NCBI GenBank assembly: GCA_963795795.1
Contig: CAWCJS010000019.1
Location: 1-64,000 of the forward strand
Direction of reading: 5' to 3'
Origin: Palsa-504 sp963795795
GTDB taxonomy: Bacteria; Actinomycetota; Actinomycetes; Streptosporangiales; Streptosporangiaceae
DNA length: 64,000 nucleotides
A program made the position numbers and the translations under genes. The notes under the pieces were generated by a model. The model had not been told where the DNA came from and ran no database searches. It worked only from the letters and a program-made list of their open reading frames with translations. The first letter of the stretch is position 1; every line of letters begins with the position of its first letter. Positions 8,915 through 17,642 of this stretch are shown piece after piece.

Positions 8915-9337
8915 TTAACTTGCGTCCGGCATGTCGCGGACAGAGCGTTCCCGCACGTCAGGCAGGTACCGGGCGGCGGTGACGAAGTCAGCGTCGTCAT
9001 GCAGGACAACCAGGTCATGCTGGGCCGCGGTCGCGCAGATCAGCAGGTCCACGGCCGACATGGCGCGGTGGGCTCCGCGGCGCAGCAGGCGATACTGCGC
9101 CGACTCGATCCACCGCCACGCGCCCTTGGGGACAGCAGCGTCCGGGTAAAGCGCATCGAACATCCCCGACATCTGGTCGTACTCATCGACGGTGCGAGCG
9201 GAGCGGCGGAACTCCACGCGCTGCGGGTGGCACGAACCGACGGCGCCCACCGACACCACGTCGGCCCAGGCGGCCCGCAGCGTAGCGTCGCGCAAGATCC
9301 GCCACAAGGCAGACGAGTCGAGCAGGTACCGGATCAC
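8915..9337 (-). CDS. vapC: VapC-type PIN-domain ribonuclease toxin
   Basis: A 140-residue PIN-domain protein. The first acidic residue is in YLLDSSALWR (Asp about 7), the others in SAVDLLICATAAQHDLVVLHDDADF (Asp about 96, 114, 117). VapC toxins cleave RNA, often tRNA, when freed from VapB. The start ATG overlaps the stop of the upstream vapB gene by 4 bases, the normal antitoxin-toxin arrangement. Both catalytic clusters are intact, so the toxin is probably functional. Confidence 0.88.
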   Translation of the reverse strand: MIRYLLDSSALWRILRDATLRAAWADVVSVGAVGSCHPQRVEFRRSARTVDEYDQMSGMFDALYPDAAVPKGAWRWIESAQYRLLRRGAHRAMSAVDLLICATAAQHDLVVLHDDADFVTAARYLPDVRERSVRDMPDAS

Positions 9338-9555
9338 TCCGACGGGTCCTTCTCAGCCGCCCGCCGGTGCTCCCATCCCTCGAAGTCCCATCCCTCGGCC
9401 AGCGCCGCGTAGTGCTCCAGCGCCGCGACCCGGCGGTGCCGGGCCGCGTACTCCCGCAACGCCAGGTTGACCGTCTCCTTCTTCGTCCTCGCCCCGGATA
9501 GCCGCATGGCCTCGCCGAGCGCTTCCTCATCGATGTCAACCTGTGTCAGCGCCAT
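9334..9555 (-). CDS. vapB: VapB-type antitoxin
   Basis: A 73-residue protein starting MALTQVDIDEEALGEAM, with KKETVNLALREYAARHRR forming the ribbon-helix-helix DNA-binding segment, and a C-terminal tail (GWDFEGWEHRR) of the kind that occupies the VapC active site. The ATG at 9555 is chosen because homology starts there, although the frame stays open to 9891. It is translationally coupled to vapC. The inverted repeat just upstream (9572-9606) is the expected autoregulatory operator. Confidence 0.85.
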   Translation of the reverse strand: MALTQVDIDEEALGEAMRLSGARTKKETVNLALREYAARHRRVAALEHYAALAEGWDFEGWEHRRAAEKDPSE

Positions 9556-9571
9556 ATCAACCTCCACGAAT

Positions 9572-9606
9572 GTTGATGATGTACACAACCAATGTATCTT
9601 ATCAAC
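9572..9606. promoter_or_regulatory. Inverted repeat upstream of vapBC (probable operator)
   Basis: Two 14-base arms, GTTGATGATGTACA (9572-9585) and TGTATCTTATCAAC (9593-9606), are inverted repeats with 11 of 14 matches around a 7-base spacer. They start 16 bases upstream of the vapB start codon, in an AT-richer pocket, the usual place for VapBC autorepression. Confidence 0.6.
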
Positions 9607-9643
9607 ATCGCGGCGCGCCGAACCGGACTGGCCGGAGGAACCG

Positions 9644-12016
9644 TCAGTACGGCCACTTCCAGTTGCTGACCTCCGGCGCGTCCACGCCTTCCTGCCGCGT
9701 GTAGGCCCGGGCCGTGATCCGCTTGTCCACCATGAACTGCCGCACGTGCCCGGCCGTGGACGCCAGCCCGGGCACCCGGTCGATGGCGTCCATGACCAGG
9801 TGGAACCGGTCCAGGTCGTTGAGCATGACCATGTCGAACGGCGTGGTGGTGGTGCCTTCCTCCTTGTACCCGCGCACGTGGAAGTTGGCATGCCCGTTCC
9901 GCCGGTAGGTCAGCCGGTGGATGAGCCAGGGGTACCCGTGGTAGGCGAAGATCACCGGCCGGTCCACCGTGAACAGCGCGTCGAACTCGGCATCCGACAT
10001 CCCGTGCGGATGCTCCGACGAGGGCTGCAGCCGCATCAGGTCCACCACGTTCACCACCCGCACCTTGAGCGAGGGCAGGTGCTCGCGGAGCAGCGCGGTC
10101 GCGGCCAGCGTCTCCAGGGTGGGAATGTCGCCGCAGCAGGCCATCACGACATCCGGTGCGCCCGAGGCATCCGACGACGCCCACTCCCAGATCCCGGCCC
10201 CCCTGGTGCAGTGGATGATCGCGTCGTCCATGTTCAGCCACTGCAGCTGCGGCTGCTTGCCCGCCACGATGACGTTGACGTAGTTGCGGGACCGCAGGCA
10301 GTGGTCCGCCGTCGAGAGCAGGGTGTTGGCGTCCGGCGGCAGGTAGACCCGGATGACCTCGGCCTTCTTGTTCATCACGTGGTCGATGAAGCCGGGATCC
10401 TGGTGCGAGAACCCGTTGTGGTCCTGCCGCCAGACCAGTGAGGAGAGCAGGTAGTTCAGCGACGCCACCGGCCGCCGCCAGGGGATGTCGTGGCACACCT
10501 TCAGCCACTTGGCGTGCTGGTTGAACATCGAGTCGACGACGTGGATGAACGCCTCGTAGCAGTTGAACAGCCCGTGCCGGCCGGTCAGCAGGTAGCCCTC
10601 CAGCCAGCCTTCGCACAGGTGCTCCGACAGCACCTCCACCACCCGGCCGTCGGGCGCCAGGTGGTTATCCCCGGGCACGATCGTCCCCTCGAACTGCTTG
10701 TTCGTCACCTCGTAGACGTCGGTAAGCCGGTTGGACTCGGTCTCGTCCGGACCGAACAGCCTGAAGTTCGACGGATTGTCCGTGATCACGTCGCGCAGGA
10801 AGTCGCCCAGTATCCGCGTCGACTCGCCCAGGTCCGCGCCCGGCTTGCTGATCGTCACGGCGTAATCCCTGAAGTCGGGCAGCCGCAGGTCACGCAGCAG
10901 CAGGCCCCCGTTGGCGTGCGGGTTCGCGCTCATCCGCCGCTCACCGGCAGGCGCCAGCCGCGCCAGTTCCGGCACCAGCCGGCCCGAGGGATCAAAAAGC
11001 TCCTCCGCCCGGTACGACCGCATCCACGCCTCGAGCTGGGCCAGGTGCTCCGGGTTCGTCCGCGCCGCGTCGAGCGGGACCTGGTGCGCCCGCCACGTCC
11101 CCTCCACCGGCAGCCCGTCCACGACCTTCGGCCCGGTCCAGCCCTTGGGGGTCTTCAGCACGATGACCGGCCAGGCCGGGCGCGATGCATCCCCGACGGT
11201 CCGGGCCCGGCGCTGGATGTCGCGGATATCGGACATCACCGCGTCCATGGTCGCGGCCAGCTGCCGGTGCACCAGCTTCGGGTCGTCGCCCTCGACCGTG
11301 TGCACCGCGTACCCGTAGCCGCGCAGCAGCGACTCGAGCTCGGCGTGCGGGATCCTGGCCAGCACCGTCGGATTGGCGATCTTGTACCCGTTCAGGTGCA
11401 GGATCGGCAGCACCGCGCCGTCCTTGGCCGGATTGAGGAACTTGTTGGAGTGCCAGCTGGTCGCCAGCGGCCCGGTCTCGGCCTCGCCGTCGCCGATCAC
11501 GCAGGCCACGATGAGGTCCGGGTTGTCGAATGCGGCCCCGTACGCGTGCGTCAGCGAGTAACCGAGCTCGCCGCCCTCGTTGATCGACCCGGGCGTCTCC
11601 GCCGCCGCGTGCGAGGGGATGCCGCCGGGGAACGAAAACTGCCTGAACAGCGCGGCCAGGCCCGCGGCGTCCTGCGTGATGTGCGGGAACAGCTCGGTGT
11701 ACGTGCCCTCGAGATAGGTGTTGGCCACCATCCCGGGCCCGCCGTGCCCCGGCCCGCATACGTAGATCACGTTCAGGTCCTGGTTCCTGATCACCCGGTT
11801 GAGGTGCGCGTAGATCAGGTTCAGCCCGGGCGTCGTGCCCCAGTGCCCGAGCAGCCGCGGCTTGACGTGCTCCGGCCGCAGCGGCTCGGCCAGCAGCGGA
11901 TTGCTGAGCAGGTAGATCTGCCCGATCGACAGGTAGTTCGCCGCGCGCCACCAGGCGTCGAGCGCGTCCAGCTCGTCGCCCGACAGGCTCGCCTGCTCCT
12001 GCGAGGTCATACTCAT
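9644..12016 (-). CDS. xfp: Xylulose-5-phosphate/fructose-6-phosphate phosphoketolase
   Basis: A 790-residue thiamine-diphosphate enzyme that splits xylulose-5-P (or fructose-6-P) with phosphate into acetyl-P plus glyceraldehyde-3-P (or erythrose-4-P). Landmarks include GHWGTTPGLNLIYAHLNR, the ThDP/metal segment GDGEAETGPLATSWHSNKF, the middle-domain FGPDETESNRL, the QDHNGFSHQDPGF stretch, and the C-terminal WKWPY. Full length, no breaks. The start at 12016 has an AAGGGG ribosome site. No acetate kinase or phosphotransacetylase gene lies beside it. A TTCGGGATAA motif is just upstream. Confidence 0.96.
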   Translation of the reverse strand: MSMTSQEQASLSGDELDALDAWWRAANYLSIGQIYLLSNPLLAEPLRPEHVKPRLLGHWGTTPGLNLIYAHLNRVIRNQDLNVIYVCGPGHGGPGMVANTYLEGTYTELFPHITQDAAGLAALFRQFSFPGGIPSHAAAETPGSINEGGELGYSLTHAYGAAFDNPDLIVACVIGDGEAETGPLATSWHSNKFLNPAKDGAVLPILHLNGYKIANPTVLARIPHAELESLLRGYGYAVHTVEGDDPKLVHRQLAATMDAVMSDIRDIQRRARTVGDASRPAWPVIVLKTPKGWTGPKVVDGLPVEGTWRAHQVPLDAARTNPEHLAQLEAWMRSYRAEELFDPSGRLVPELARLAPAGERRMSANPHANGGLLLRDLRLPDFRDYAVTISKPGADLGESTRILGDFLRDVITDNPSNFRLFGPDETESNRLTDVYEVTNKQFEGTIVPGDNHLAPDGRVVEVLSEHLCEGWLEGYLLTGRHGLFNCYEAFIHVVDSMFNQHAKWLKVCHDIPWRRPVASLNYLLSSLVWRQDHNGFSHQDPGFIDHVMNKKAEVIRVYLPPDANTLLSTADHCLRSRNYVNVIVAGKQPQLQWLNMDDAIIHCTRGAGIWEWASSDASGAPDVVMACCGDIPTLETLAATALLREHLPSLKVRVVNVVDLMRLQPSSEHPHGMSDAEFDALFTVDRPVIFAYHGYPWLIHRLTYRRNGHANFHVRGYKEEGTTTTPFDMVMLNDLDRFHLVMDAIDRVPGLASTAGHVRQFMVDKRITARAYTRQEGVDAPEVSNWKWPY

Positions 12017-12027
12017 TCAAAACCCCT

Positions 12028-12039
12028 TTATCCCGAACG
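12028..12039 (-). promoter_or_regulatory. CGTTCGGGATAA motif upstream of phosphoketolase
   Basis: Read on the minus strand, CGTTCGGGATAA ends 12 bases before the phosphoketolase start codon and directly before its ribosome site. The same 12-mer occurs upstream of the histidine kinase (23201-23212) and pyrD (29163-29174, minus strand). Too close to the start codon to be a normal -10 box, so more likely a regulator site. Function unknown. Confidence 0.35.
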
Positions 12040-12178
12040 GCGATGGTGCCTGCCCCGGCCCCCTGCATGCGCCCGGTGGCTCTCGATTCAGGCTATTTCG
12101 CCGGGCCCCGCTCGGGCCGGCCGGCCCGCCAGCGTTAACCAGCGCGACACCTCAGCGCAACGTTCGGCAGCCCCGGGG

Positions 12179-12448
12179 TTACCCCTCCACCGAGAGGGTG
12201 CCCTGGCCGGCGAGGCCGGGCGGCTCCTCCTGGCCGAAGGCGATCACGATCTCCCGGCCGTTGGCGTAGCTGACCACCGGCCGCCGGAGCGTCTCACCCA
12301 CCCGGCGGGCGACCTGCTGGAACAACTCCACCATCTCGGGCGTATTGGCGCTGACCCGGAACCGTCCCCTGTCCATGAGCGCCTGCGCGACATAAGGGGA
12401 GAAGTTCGCCTCGGCCCGGGCCTTCTCCTCCGCGCTGAGCGGGGTCAT
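12179..12448 (-). CDS. Small conserved-looking protein, unknown function
   Basis: An 89-residue acidic protein beginning MTPLSAEEKARAEANFSPYV and ending QGTLSVEG, with no membrane segment. I do not recognise its family. The ATG at 12448 overlaps a TGA (12445-12447) that is in frame with the start of the upstream TPR gene. That is the ATGA arrangement expected if the two genes are coupled and the TPR gene's frameshifts are corrected. Confidence 0.6.
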   Translation of the reverse strand: MTPLSAEEKARAEANFSPYVAQALMDRGRFRVSANTPEMVELFQQVARRVGETLRRPVVSYANGREIVIAFGQEEPPGLAGQGTLSVEG

Positions 12449-13152
12449 GGCTGATCTCCTCGTGATTGCTTTCTTTCTGGGCCTCGAGGCGCTGGAGCTC
12501 GCGCCTGGGCCAGTCCGCGGTGACGGCGTACCCATGATCCTCGCACCAGCTGATGATGAAGCGCCATTCCGCGGCCGCCGCCGCCAGGCGCCCCTGCTTC
12601 TCCAGGAGGAACGCCGAACTGTAACGCGAGCTGAGGTTCTCCGGGTCGGCGGCAAAGGCGCGCCGCCAGCGGTCGAGGGCCTCATCGGGGTGGCCGGTCT
12701 TGGCGAGCACGTCGCCCTCCTGCTCCGTCAGCGACGCGTCGCCGGGGGAGAGGTCCAGGCCGGCCCGGATGACCTCCGCGGCGTGCACGTAATCCCGGGC
12801 GTACATGTAGGCGCTGGCCAGGAACCTGTACCAGCGCAGTTCGGCGGGCGCCTCGGCCACGCGCTGCCGGTACCTGGCCACCGCCTGGTCGGCCTGCCCC
12901 AGCTCGGATAGCGCGAGGATCAGCTGCCAGTGCGGCTTGTCGTACTGCGGGTCGGCCTCGATGGCCCGCTCGTAGCACTCGACGGCCGCGCGGATCGACA
13001 GGCGGCCATGGCACTCCTGGAGATAGCCGAAGTTGGTCAGTAGCCGGGCGTCTGTCTCGCCCCGCCCCCAGGGCCTGCTCGTATTGCCGCCTGGCCTCGG
13101 CGTACACGACCTCGTCGCCGTAGGCCTCGTACCGCTCAAGCAGATCGTCCAT
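12445..13152 (-). CDS. Tetratricopeptide-repeat protein (frameshifted)
   Basis: It starts MDDLLERYEAYGDEVVYAEARRQYEQAL at 13152. At a run of five G (13065-13069) one base appears extra, and the coding continues in another frame as GRGETDARLLTNFGYLQ. Several TPR-like helices follow (AAVECYERAIEADPQY, QADQAVARYRQRVAEAP, HPDEALDRWRRAFAADPEN). Near 12470 a second shift would bring it to the TGA at 12445 that overlaps the next gene's ATG; otherwise the frame runs antisense-like through that gene. It probably acts as a protein-protein scaffold. The end is uncertain. Confidence 0.6.
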
Positions 13153-13286
13153 CGTGCCTCCCGCGCCTGAAGTCCACTGCACACCGTCAGGTCCCCGATG
13201 TCGACCGAATTTCGGCGCTGGGTTAGAAATACAGCCCGGCACGAACGAACTCTCGGGGGGCAAGTGACCGAGAGCGAACTCGGAGC

Positions 13287-13361
13287 ATGCTGAACCGTGC
13301 GATCTTGACGGCGCTCGGGCGGCCCGACGAGTTGGGAATCGGCCAGGACGCCGTCAGCTAG
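13287..13361 (+). pseudogene. Possible N-terminal gene remnant
   Basis: A 24-codon frame preceded by GGAG reads MLNRAILTALGRPDELGIG and stops at TAG. The first 14 residues resemble the start of small actinobacterial proteins I recall beginning in a similar way, but the match then ends. Very short, so only a suggestion of truncated coding DNA within the broken-gene stretch. Confidence 0.2.
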
Positions 13362-13393
13362 GGACCGGCCGGCCACACGCCGTGCCGCGGCTT

Positions 13394-14172
13394 ATGATCC
13401 TGGCTGTGAGCCAGGTCCCGGACTACGCGTTCTCGCATTCCGCCCGGGACGAATCGCGCCGTCTTCAGCTGTTGGAGCAACGTCTCGACCCGCTTACGAA
13501 GCAGCGCATTCAGCGTCTTGGCGTCGGCAACAGCGCTAGGTGCCTGGAGATCGGCGGGGGACGCGGGTCGATCACTCGGTGGCTGTCCGATGTGGTTGGC
13601 CCGACCGGGCGCGTGATCGCCACCGACTTGCAGGTCGGATTCCTGAGCGACATAGACGCCTCGAACGTCGAGGTCATCCGGCACGACGTCCGCACCGACA
13701 CGTTTCCGCCCGGCTCTTTCGATCTCATCCATACCCGTGCGGTGCTCATGCATATTTCCCCCAGCGCGGACCTGCTGCGACGGATCGTCACCTGGCTGGC
13801 TCCCGGCGGGTGGCTGGTGCTCGAGGAACCAGACTTCGGCATGTGGATCGGTGACGCCGACCCCGTGTGGGCGACCTCTCCCCCCTCGACCCACGCCGCC
13901 TTCCCCAGCATGGCCGATCCCTGCTCCGCCAGATTCACCAGCTCGGCCTGGAGGATGTCGGTGCCGACGCCGAGGTCGACATATCCAGGCCGGACCGATC
14001 TGGCCGAGTTCTACCGCTGTCCCAGGCCGCTCTCGCCCTTCCGAAGGTGCAAGCCGGCACGCTCAGCCTCGACCAGGCGACGGCGCTCATCGACCGGCCC
14101 GGCGACGATGACTTCTTGGCGTGCGGGTTCGTCCATATCGGTGTATGGGGTCGGCGGCCCCCGACGGAATGA
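13394..14172 (+). pseudogene. SAM-dependent methyltransferase, broken by three frameshifts
   Basis: A class I methyltransferase. ARCLEIGGGRGSITRWL is motif I (SAM binding); GRVIATDLQVGFL and SFDLIHTRAVLMHI are motifs II and IV. After the segment THAAFPSMA (about 13910) the coding moves to another frame (QIHQLGLEDVGADAEVD), back for TDLAEFYR (about 13998-14020), then away again for LSQAALALPKVQAGTL to the stop at 14172. Three single-base shifts within 110 bases restore each other in part. The start could be ATG 13394 or GTG 13406. Substrate unknown. Confidence 0.65.
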
Positions 14173-14226
14173 CCCTGAGCCCGCGCATACTCCTTTCGGC
14201 TCGATCAGCTCACCTGGAGCTCGCCG

Positions 14227-14391
14227 GGTAAGCCAGACGGTGAGCGTTTCCTCCAGGAACGCCTCGGCAACATGGTGGAGAACCCGCACATCGGCATCTT
14301 CCTTGCAGACTTCACCGATGACCTCATCGGGCTGCACGTCAACGGCCGCGCGAGCCTGGTAGCTCCGGCCCGGATGCCGGAATTCGAGCTT
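14227..14391 (+). pseudogene. Remnant of a pyridoxamine 5'-phosphate oxidase-like FMN protein
   Basis: An open stretch reads ERFLQERLGN followed directly by MVENPHIGIFLADFTDDL, then IGLHVNGRASLV. Both pieces are recognisable from PPOX-fold (general stress/FMN-binding) proteins, but in those the two segments are far apart. The middle is missing and the downstream part is lost into the antisense of the sigma gene. Likely an internal-deletion relic. Confidence 0.5.
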
Positions 14392-14450
14392 GGCGGTCAG
14401 GAGCGAGGTCGTGGTGCTTCCCGCGATGCTGGAGCGGATGCGCGTCAGCT

Positions 14451-15458
14451 TCAGTTGCTGAGGGATGGCGGGAGCCCGAATCTGGGCAGGACAGCCGGAT
14501 CGAAGCGTGTCATCGCCGAGACCTGGGTGCCGGACAGGGTGAGGACCATCAGCCCGACCGTGTGATAGCTGCCGGTGTCGGGGTCGCGGGCATAGAAGCC
14601 GAACGCGGGCTGGCCGTTCGCCCTGGCCGGGATGAGCCGGGCGGTCCAGCCAGGCCGGAACGCCGTGGCGGTAAGGAACTCGGCGGCGAGCTTGCGGCCC
14701 TGGTACTGCAGCGGCAGCGGCGGCATGGTCAGCCAGGCGTCCTGGGTCATCATCGCGATGATGGCGTCCACGTCGGCCGACTCGAACGCCGCGGTCAGCC
14801 GTTCCACGAGTTCCCGCTCGGCGGGCGAGCCAGGTGAGGGCGCAGGCAGCTGTGCTGAGGGCCGGTGCCGTTCGAGCGCCGCGCGGGCGCGCTTGAGCGC
14901 GCTGGTGACCGACTCCTGGCTGACGTCCAGGATGCGGGCGGCCTCACTGGCGTGGAAGCCGAGCACGTCGCGGAGCAGTACCGCGGCCCGCTGCCGTGGC
15001 GGCAGCAGTTGCAGGGCGGTGATGAAGGCGAGCGAGATCGCCTCCCTTGACTCGTACCTGGTTTCCGGGCCAGGCGCGCTGTCGGCGATGCCGGTGAGCA
15101 GGTCATCTGGGTAGGGCTCCAGCCACAGCACGTCGCCGAGCCGGGTCGGCTCCGGCGGCGCCAGCCCGTCCGGTGGCGGGGTGACCGGCGCCGGGCGGCG
15201 GCGGCCCGACCGGAGCGCGTCCATGCACCGGCTGGTGGCTACCCGGTACAGCCAGGTCCGGATCGACGCGCGCCCCTCGAAGGCGGGCAGGCCTTGCCAG
15301 GCCGACAGCAAGGTCTCCTGCAGCGCGTCCTCGGCGTCCGCCGCCGACCCGAGCAGCCGGTAGCAGTGCACCTGCAGTTCACGCCGGTACGGGCCGACAA
15401 GCCGGGCGAACGCGTCGGCGTCGCCGGCCTGGGCCCGGTCGAGCAGATCGGTCGTCAC
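14451..15458 (-). CDS. ECF sigma factor with C-terminal SnoaL-like domain (TIGR02960/SigX5 type)
   Basis: A 335-residue sigma factor. Region 2 is HCYRLLGSAADAEDALQETLL with ASIRTWLYRVATSRCMDALR; region 4 is LPPRQRAAVLLRDVLGFHASEAARILDVSQESVTSALKRARAAL. A SnoaL-like fold of about 120 residues follows (ELVERLTAAFESADVDAIIAMM onward). In this sigma group the C-terminal domain, not an anti-sigma protein, is thought to control activity. Intact, with start GTG/ATG at 15458 unremarkable. It is divergent from the NTF2-like gene at 15597, a possible target. Confidence 0.92.
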   Translation of the reverse strand: MTTDLLDRAQAGDADAFARLVGPYRRELQVHCYRLLGSAADAEDALQETLLSAWQGLPAFEGRASIRTWLYRVATSRCMDALRSGRRRPAPVTPPPDGLAPPEPTRLGDVLWLEPYPDDLLTGIADSAPGPETRYESREAISLAFITALQLLPPRQRAAVLLRDVLGFHASEAARILDVSQESVTSALKRARAALERHRPSAQLPAPSPGSPAERELVERLTAAFESADVDAIIAMMTQDAWLTMPPLPLQYQGRKLAAEFLTATAFRPGWTARLIPARANGQPAFGFYARDPDTGSYHTVGLMVLTLSGTQVSAMTRFDPAVLPRFGLPPSLSN

Positions 15459-15596
15459 CGTGCAGCCTCCGATCCGGTCCAGTACAGACGATCGCGCGGT
15501 AAGGAACTGGGCGGGCTGCAGCCGCCCAGTATCGCCAGCCAGGTGCCGTCTCCATCAGCAGTACATCAGGTACCGCAACCGATAGGGAGAATCAAG

Positions 15597-15983
15597 ATGT
15601 CCGCACCGCACGAATCCCAGGCCGTCACTGTTGCCCGCGCGCACGTCGAAGCCTGGAGCAACCACGACTATGACACGGCGCGCAGCGGCCTGGCGCCGGA
15701 CGTGCACGTCACCGCGATCACCACCATGCCGTTCCCGCCGCCTACCGACCTGACCGGCGCCGGTGATTACATGACCGGCCTGATCCAGTTCGCGCAGGCC
15801 GTCGTGCCCGGCAGTGCACGCATCATCGCCAGCACCGGCGATGATCGCAACGCACTAATCATGTTGACCGTCGAGGCCGACTTCGGCGCCGGGACGGTGA
15901 CCCTGCCCGGCTCCCGGCTCTACCTCCTCGACGAGGACAGCAAGATCAAGTCTGAGCACGTCGTCTTCTACGCGGCCCAGTGA
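15597..15983 (+). CDS. SnoaL/NTF2-like small protein
   Basis: A 128-residue protein of the NTF2-like superfamily. HVEAWSNHDYDTARSGLAPDVHV near the start and a C-terminal beta-rich segment (KSEHVVFYAA) fit a SnoaL-like cone fold, which binds or converts small molecules. A GGGAG ribosome site 9 bases upstream fixes the ATG at 15597 although the frame is open further upstream. It is divergent from the SnoaL-containing sigma factor gene. No catalytic assignment possible. Confidence 0.8.
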   Translation: MSAPHESQAVTVARAHVEAWSNHDYDTARSGLAPDVHVTAITTMPFPPPTDLTGAGDYMTGLIQFAQAVVPGSARIIASTGDDRNALIMLTVEADFGAGTVTLPGSRLYLLDEDSKIKSEHVVFYAAQ

Positions 15984-16204
15984 TCAGCCGCGGCGGCCGG
16001 GAATGCACCCCGGCCGCCGCCGGGCTACCGGGCCGCCACCGGCTGATCACGAAATCGAGCGGATCTCATCCAACCTGACGCATGCCAGCTCACGGCTCTC
16101 GGCTACGCGATCTCAGACGAGGCGGAACAGGTGGGGCCGGATCAAGGCGTCAGCTGATCTCCGGGTGGAGCCAGATGAAGCCCTGGCATAGCCACGGTCC
16201 GCCG

Positions 16205-16470
16205 TCAGCGGCTGGTTTTCGGGCCTGCGTAGAGGATGAAGGTCTCGTCGATTCCTTCTTCGGGGGTGCCGGTCGCGGGCCCGAAGGAGGCGGGCAGTTC
16301 GGACTCGGTGTACTGGCCGGTGCTGGCCCGGTAGATGCCGATGGCCCAGTGCTCGGCTGATCCCTGGTAGCGCAGCCGCAGGATCGGGGTGGGCTCGCGG
16401 TGGCCGGGCAGGACGGCGGCGACGTAGCAGTACTGCCCGCGGTGGCGGACGATGGGCTGGCCGAGGCGGC
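16205..16470 (-). pseudogene. C-terminal fragment of a conserved hypothetical protein
   Basis: The minus strand reads RLGQPIVRHRGQYCYVAAV, then LRLRYQGSAEHWAIGIYRAS, and ends GIDETFILYAGPKTSR. This is coherent protein sequence resembling the C-terminus of a small actinobacterial hypothetical family. Upstream of about 16470 the coding quality collapses into the antisense of the beta-propeller fragment, so the N-terminus is missing. Confidence 0.45.
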
Positions 16471-16516
16471 GGTGGGCGCAGCCATCCTCGGACCGGCGGC
16501 CGCTGCATCCGCCACG

Positions 16517-16938
16517 TCGGTCGCCCAGGTGGGCAACTCGTCGGCGATTGCCGCAGAGGGGCCGAACCACTCGCTGTGGTTCTATTGGCAGACGATCGGC
16601 GGGGTGCCCTGGCATCCCGAAGTCGTGGCCGGTCCCGGCACCACCTACTCCGCGCCGTCGGTCGCTCAGGTCGGCAACTCGTCGGTAATCGCGGCGCAGG
16701 GCCCGGGCTTCAGCCTGATGTTCTACTGGCAGACGATCGGCGGCGTGCCCTGGAACCCCGAAGTCGTGGCTCCGTTCGGGTCGACGTTTTCTGCGCCGTC
16801 GGTGGCCCAGGTCGGCAACTCGTCCGTGATCGCCGCCCGCGGGCCAGAATCACTCGCCTGAAGTTCTACTGGCAGACCATCGGCGGCGTGCCATGGAACC
16901 CTGAACTGGTGGCGGGCGCGGGGACCACGTTCGCCTAG
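16517..16938 (+). pseudogene. Beta-propeller-like repeat protein fragment, three 47-residue repeats
   Basis: Three tandem 141-base units start at 16517, 16658 and 16799. Each encodes a 47-residue repeat with the landmarks SVAQVGNSS and FYWQTIGGVPW. The third unit lacks one base (about 16855), so its second half is read in the next frame. The coding ends at TAG 16936-16938, exactly where a fourth unit would begin. No start codon or signal peptide is present on the 5' side, where a minus-strand gene fragment abuts. Complete relatives form lectin/propeller-like secreted proteins. Fragment. Confidence 0.6.
16517..16938 (+). repeat. Tandem 141-bp repeat, 3 units
   Basis: Units 16517-16657, 16658-16798 and 16799-16938 (140 bases, one deleted) are highly similar at DNA level and keep the reading frame by being a multiple of three, apart from the last. 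Confidence 0.8.
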
Positions 16939-17084
16939 CGCGGCCAAGTCGCCTTGGCGGCTGCTGACACCACGTCCGTTCTGGAACCGTGAGCCTTACT
17001 CCAGAACGGACGTGGTTCCGCGCTAGGATGACCTGGTCCGATTCCTGCCAGACAAGACCGGACCGCGGCCGGATAGTGACGGTT

Positions 17085-17642
17085 ATGGATACCGGGCAAC
17101 CGGCTGTCGCCCCCGTGATGCTCCGGCCTCCGGCCCGATGTGACCTTCCGGGCATCACCGCCATGTGGGAACGGTGCTCGCTGGCCACCCGGATCGCTCG
17201 GTTCCATGCCCCGGTGAGAGATATCCCGACTACCTACCTGGAAACCGTGCTGTCCGATCCGGCTACCAGCCTGGTGGCGGTGCAGGGGAGCGGCGGTGCG
17301 GTGGCCGCCCTGGCCTCCCTCATTCCCGGCCGTGGCGGCTCCGCCGAACTGGGCGTCCTGGTGGAAGACGCCTGGCAGCGCCGTGGGATCGGACGCCAGC
17401 TTGTCGCTCAACTGATCGCCGCCTCTGCTCATGCTAAGCAGGTCAGCGAGCTGACGGCGTCGATCCTCGCCCAGAACGCCAGGGTGGCAGACCTGCTCCG
17501 GCAGGTTCCCGGTCAGTTCCGGATGACCCGCGACGGAACGACCGTCACTGTGCGGGTAACGCTGGCCGGGAGGCGGGGAACAGGCGGTCCAGGTGGTAGT
17601 CGATGGTGGCCTGGGCCGCCTCGGGCGAGGACTGGCCGGTGA
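17085..17642 (+). CDS. GNAT-family N-acetyltransferase
   Basis: An acetyl-CoA-dependent acyltransferase fold. VMLRPPARCDLPGITAMWERCS is the N-terminal strand-helix, and ELGVLVEDAWQRRGIGRQLVAQLIAAS holds the acetyl-CoA pyrophosphate loop (RRGIGRQL). Start taken as ATG 17085, with GTG 17076 possible. The last 98 bases overlap the convergent TetR gene, and the C-terminal residues after about 17575 look like antisense of it, so a natural stop may have been lost. Substrate unknown. Confidence 0.78.
   Translation: MDTGQPAVAPVMLRPPARCDLPGITAMWERCSLATRIARFHAPVRDIPTTYLETVLSDPATSLVAVQGSGGAVAALASLIPGRGGSAELGVLVEDAWQRRGIGRQLVAQLIAASAHAKQVSELTASILAQNARVADLLRQVPGQFRMTRDGTTVTVRVTLAGRRGTGGPGGSRWWPGPPRARTGR

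Noticed and set aside
12114..12129. Perfect 16-bp palindrome CGGGCCGGCCGGCCCG upstream of phosphoketolase
   Set aside because: No T run follows and the sequence is built of common GC tetramers, so it is not a convincing terminator or operator.
10490..12454. A 654-codon plus-strand frame opposite phosphoketolase
   Set aside because: Phosphoketolase is complete and highly conserved on the minus strand; the other frame has no motifs and no ribosome site.
16517..16938. CRISPR-like periodic repeats
   Set aside because: The 141-bp units are coding, contiguous and without unique spacers.
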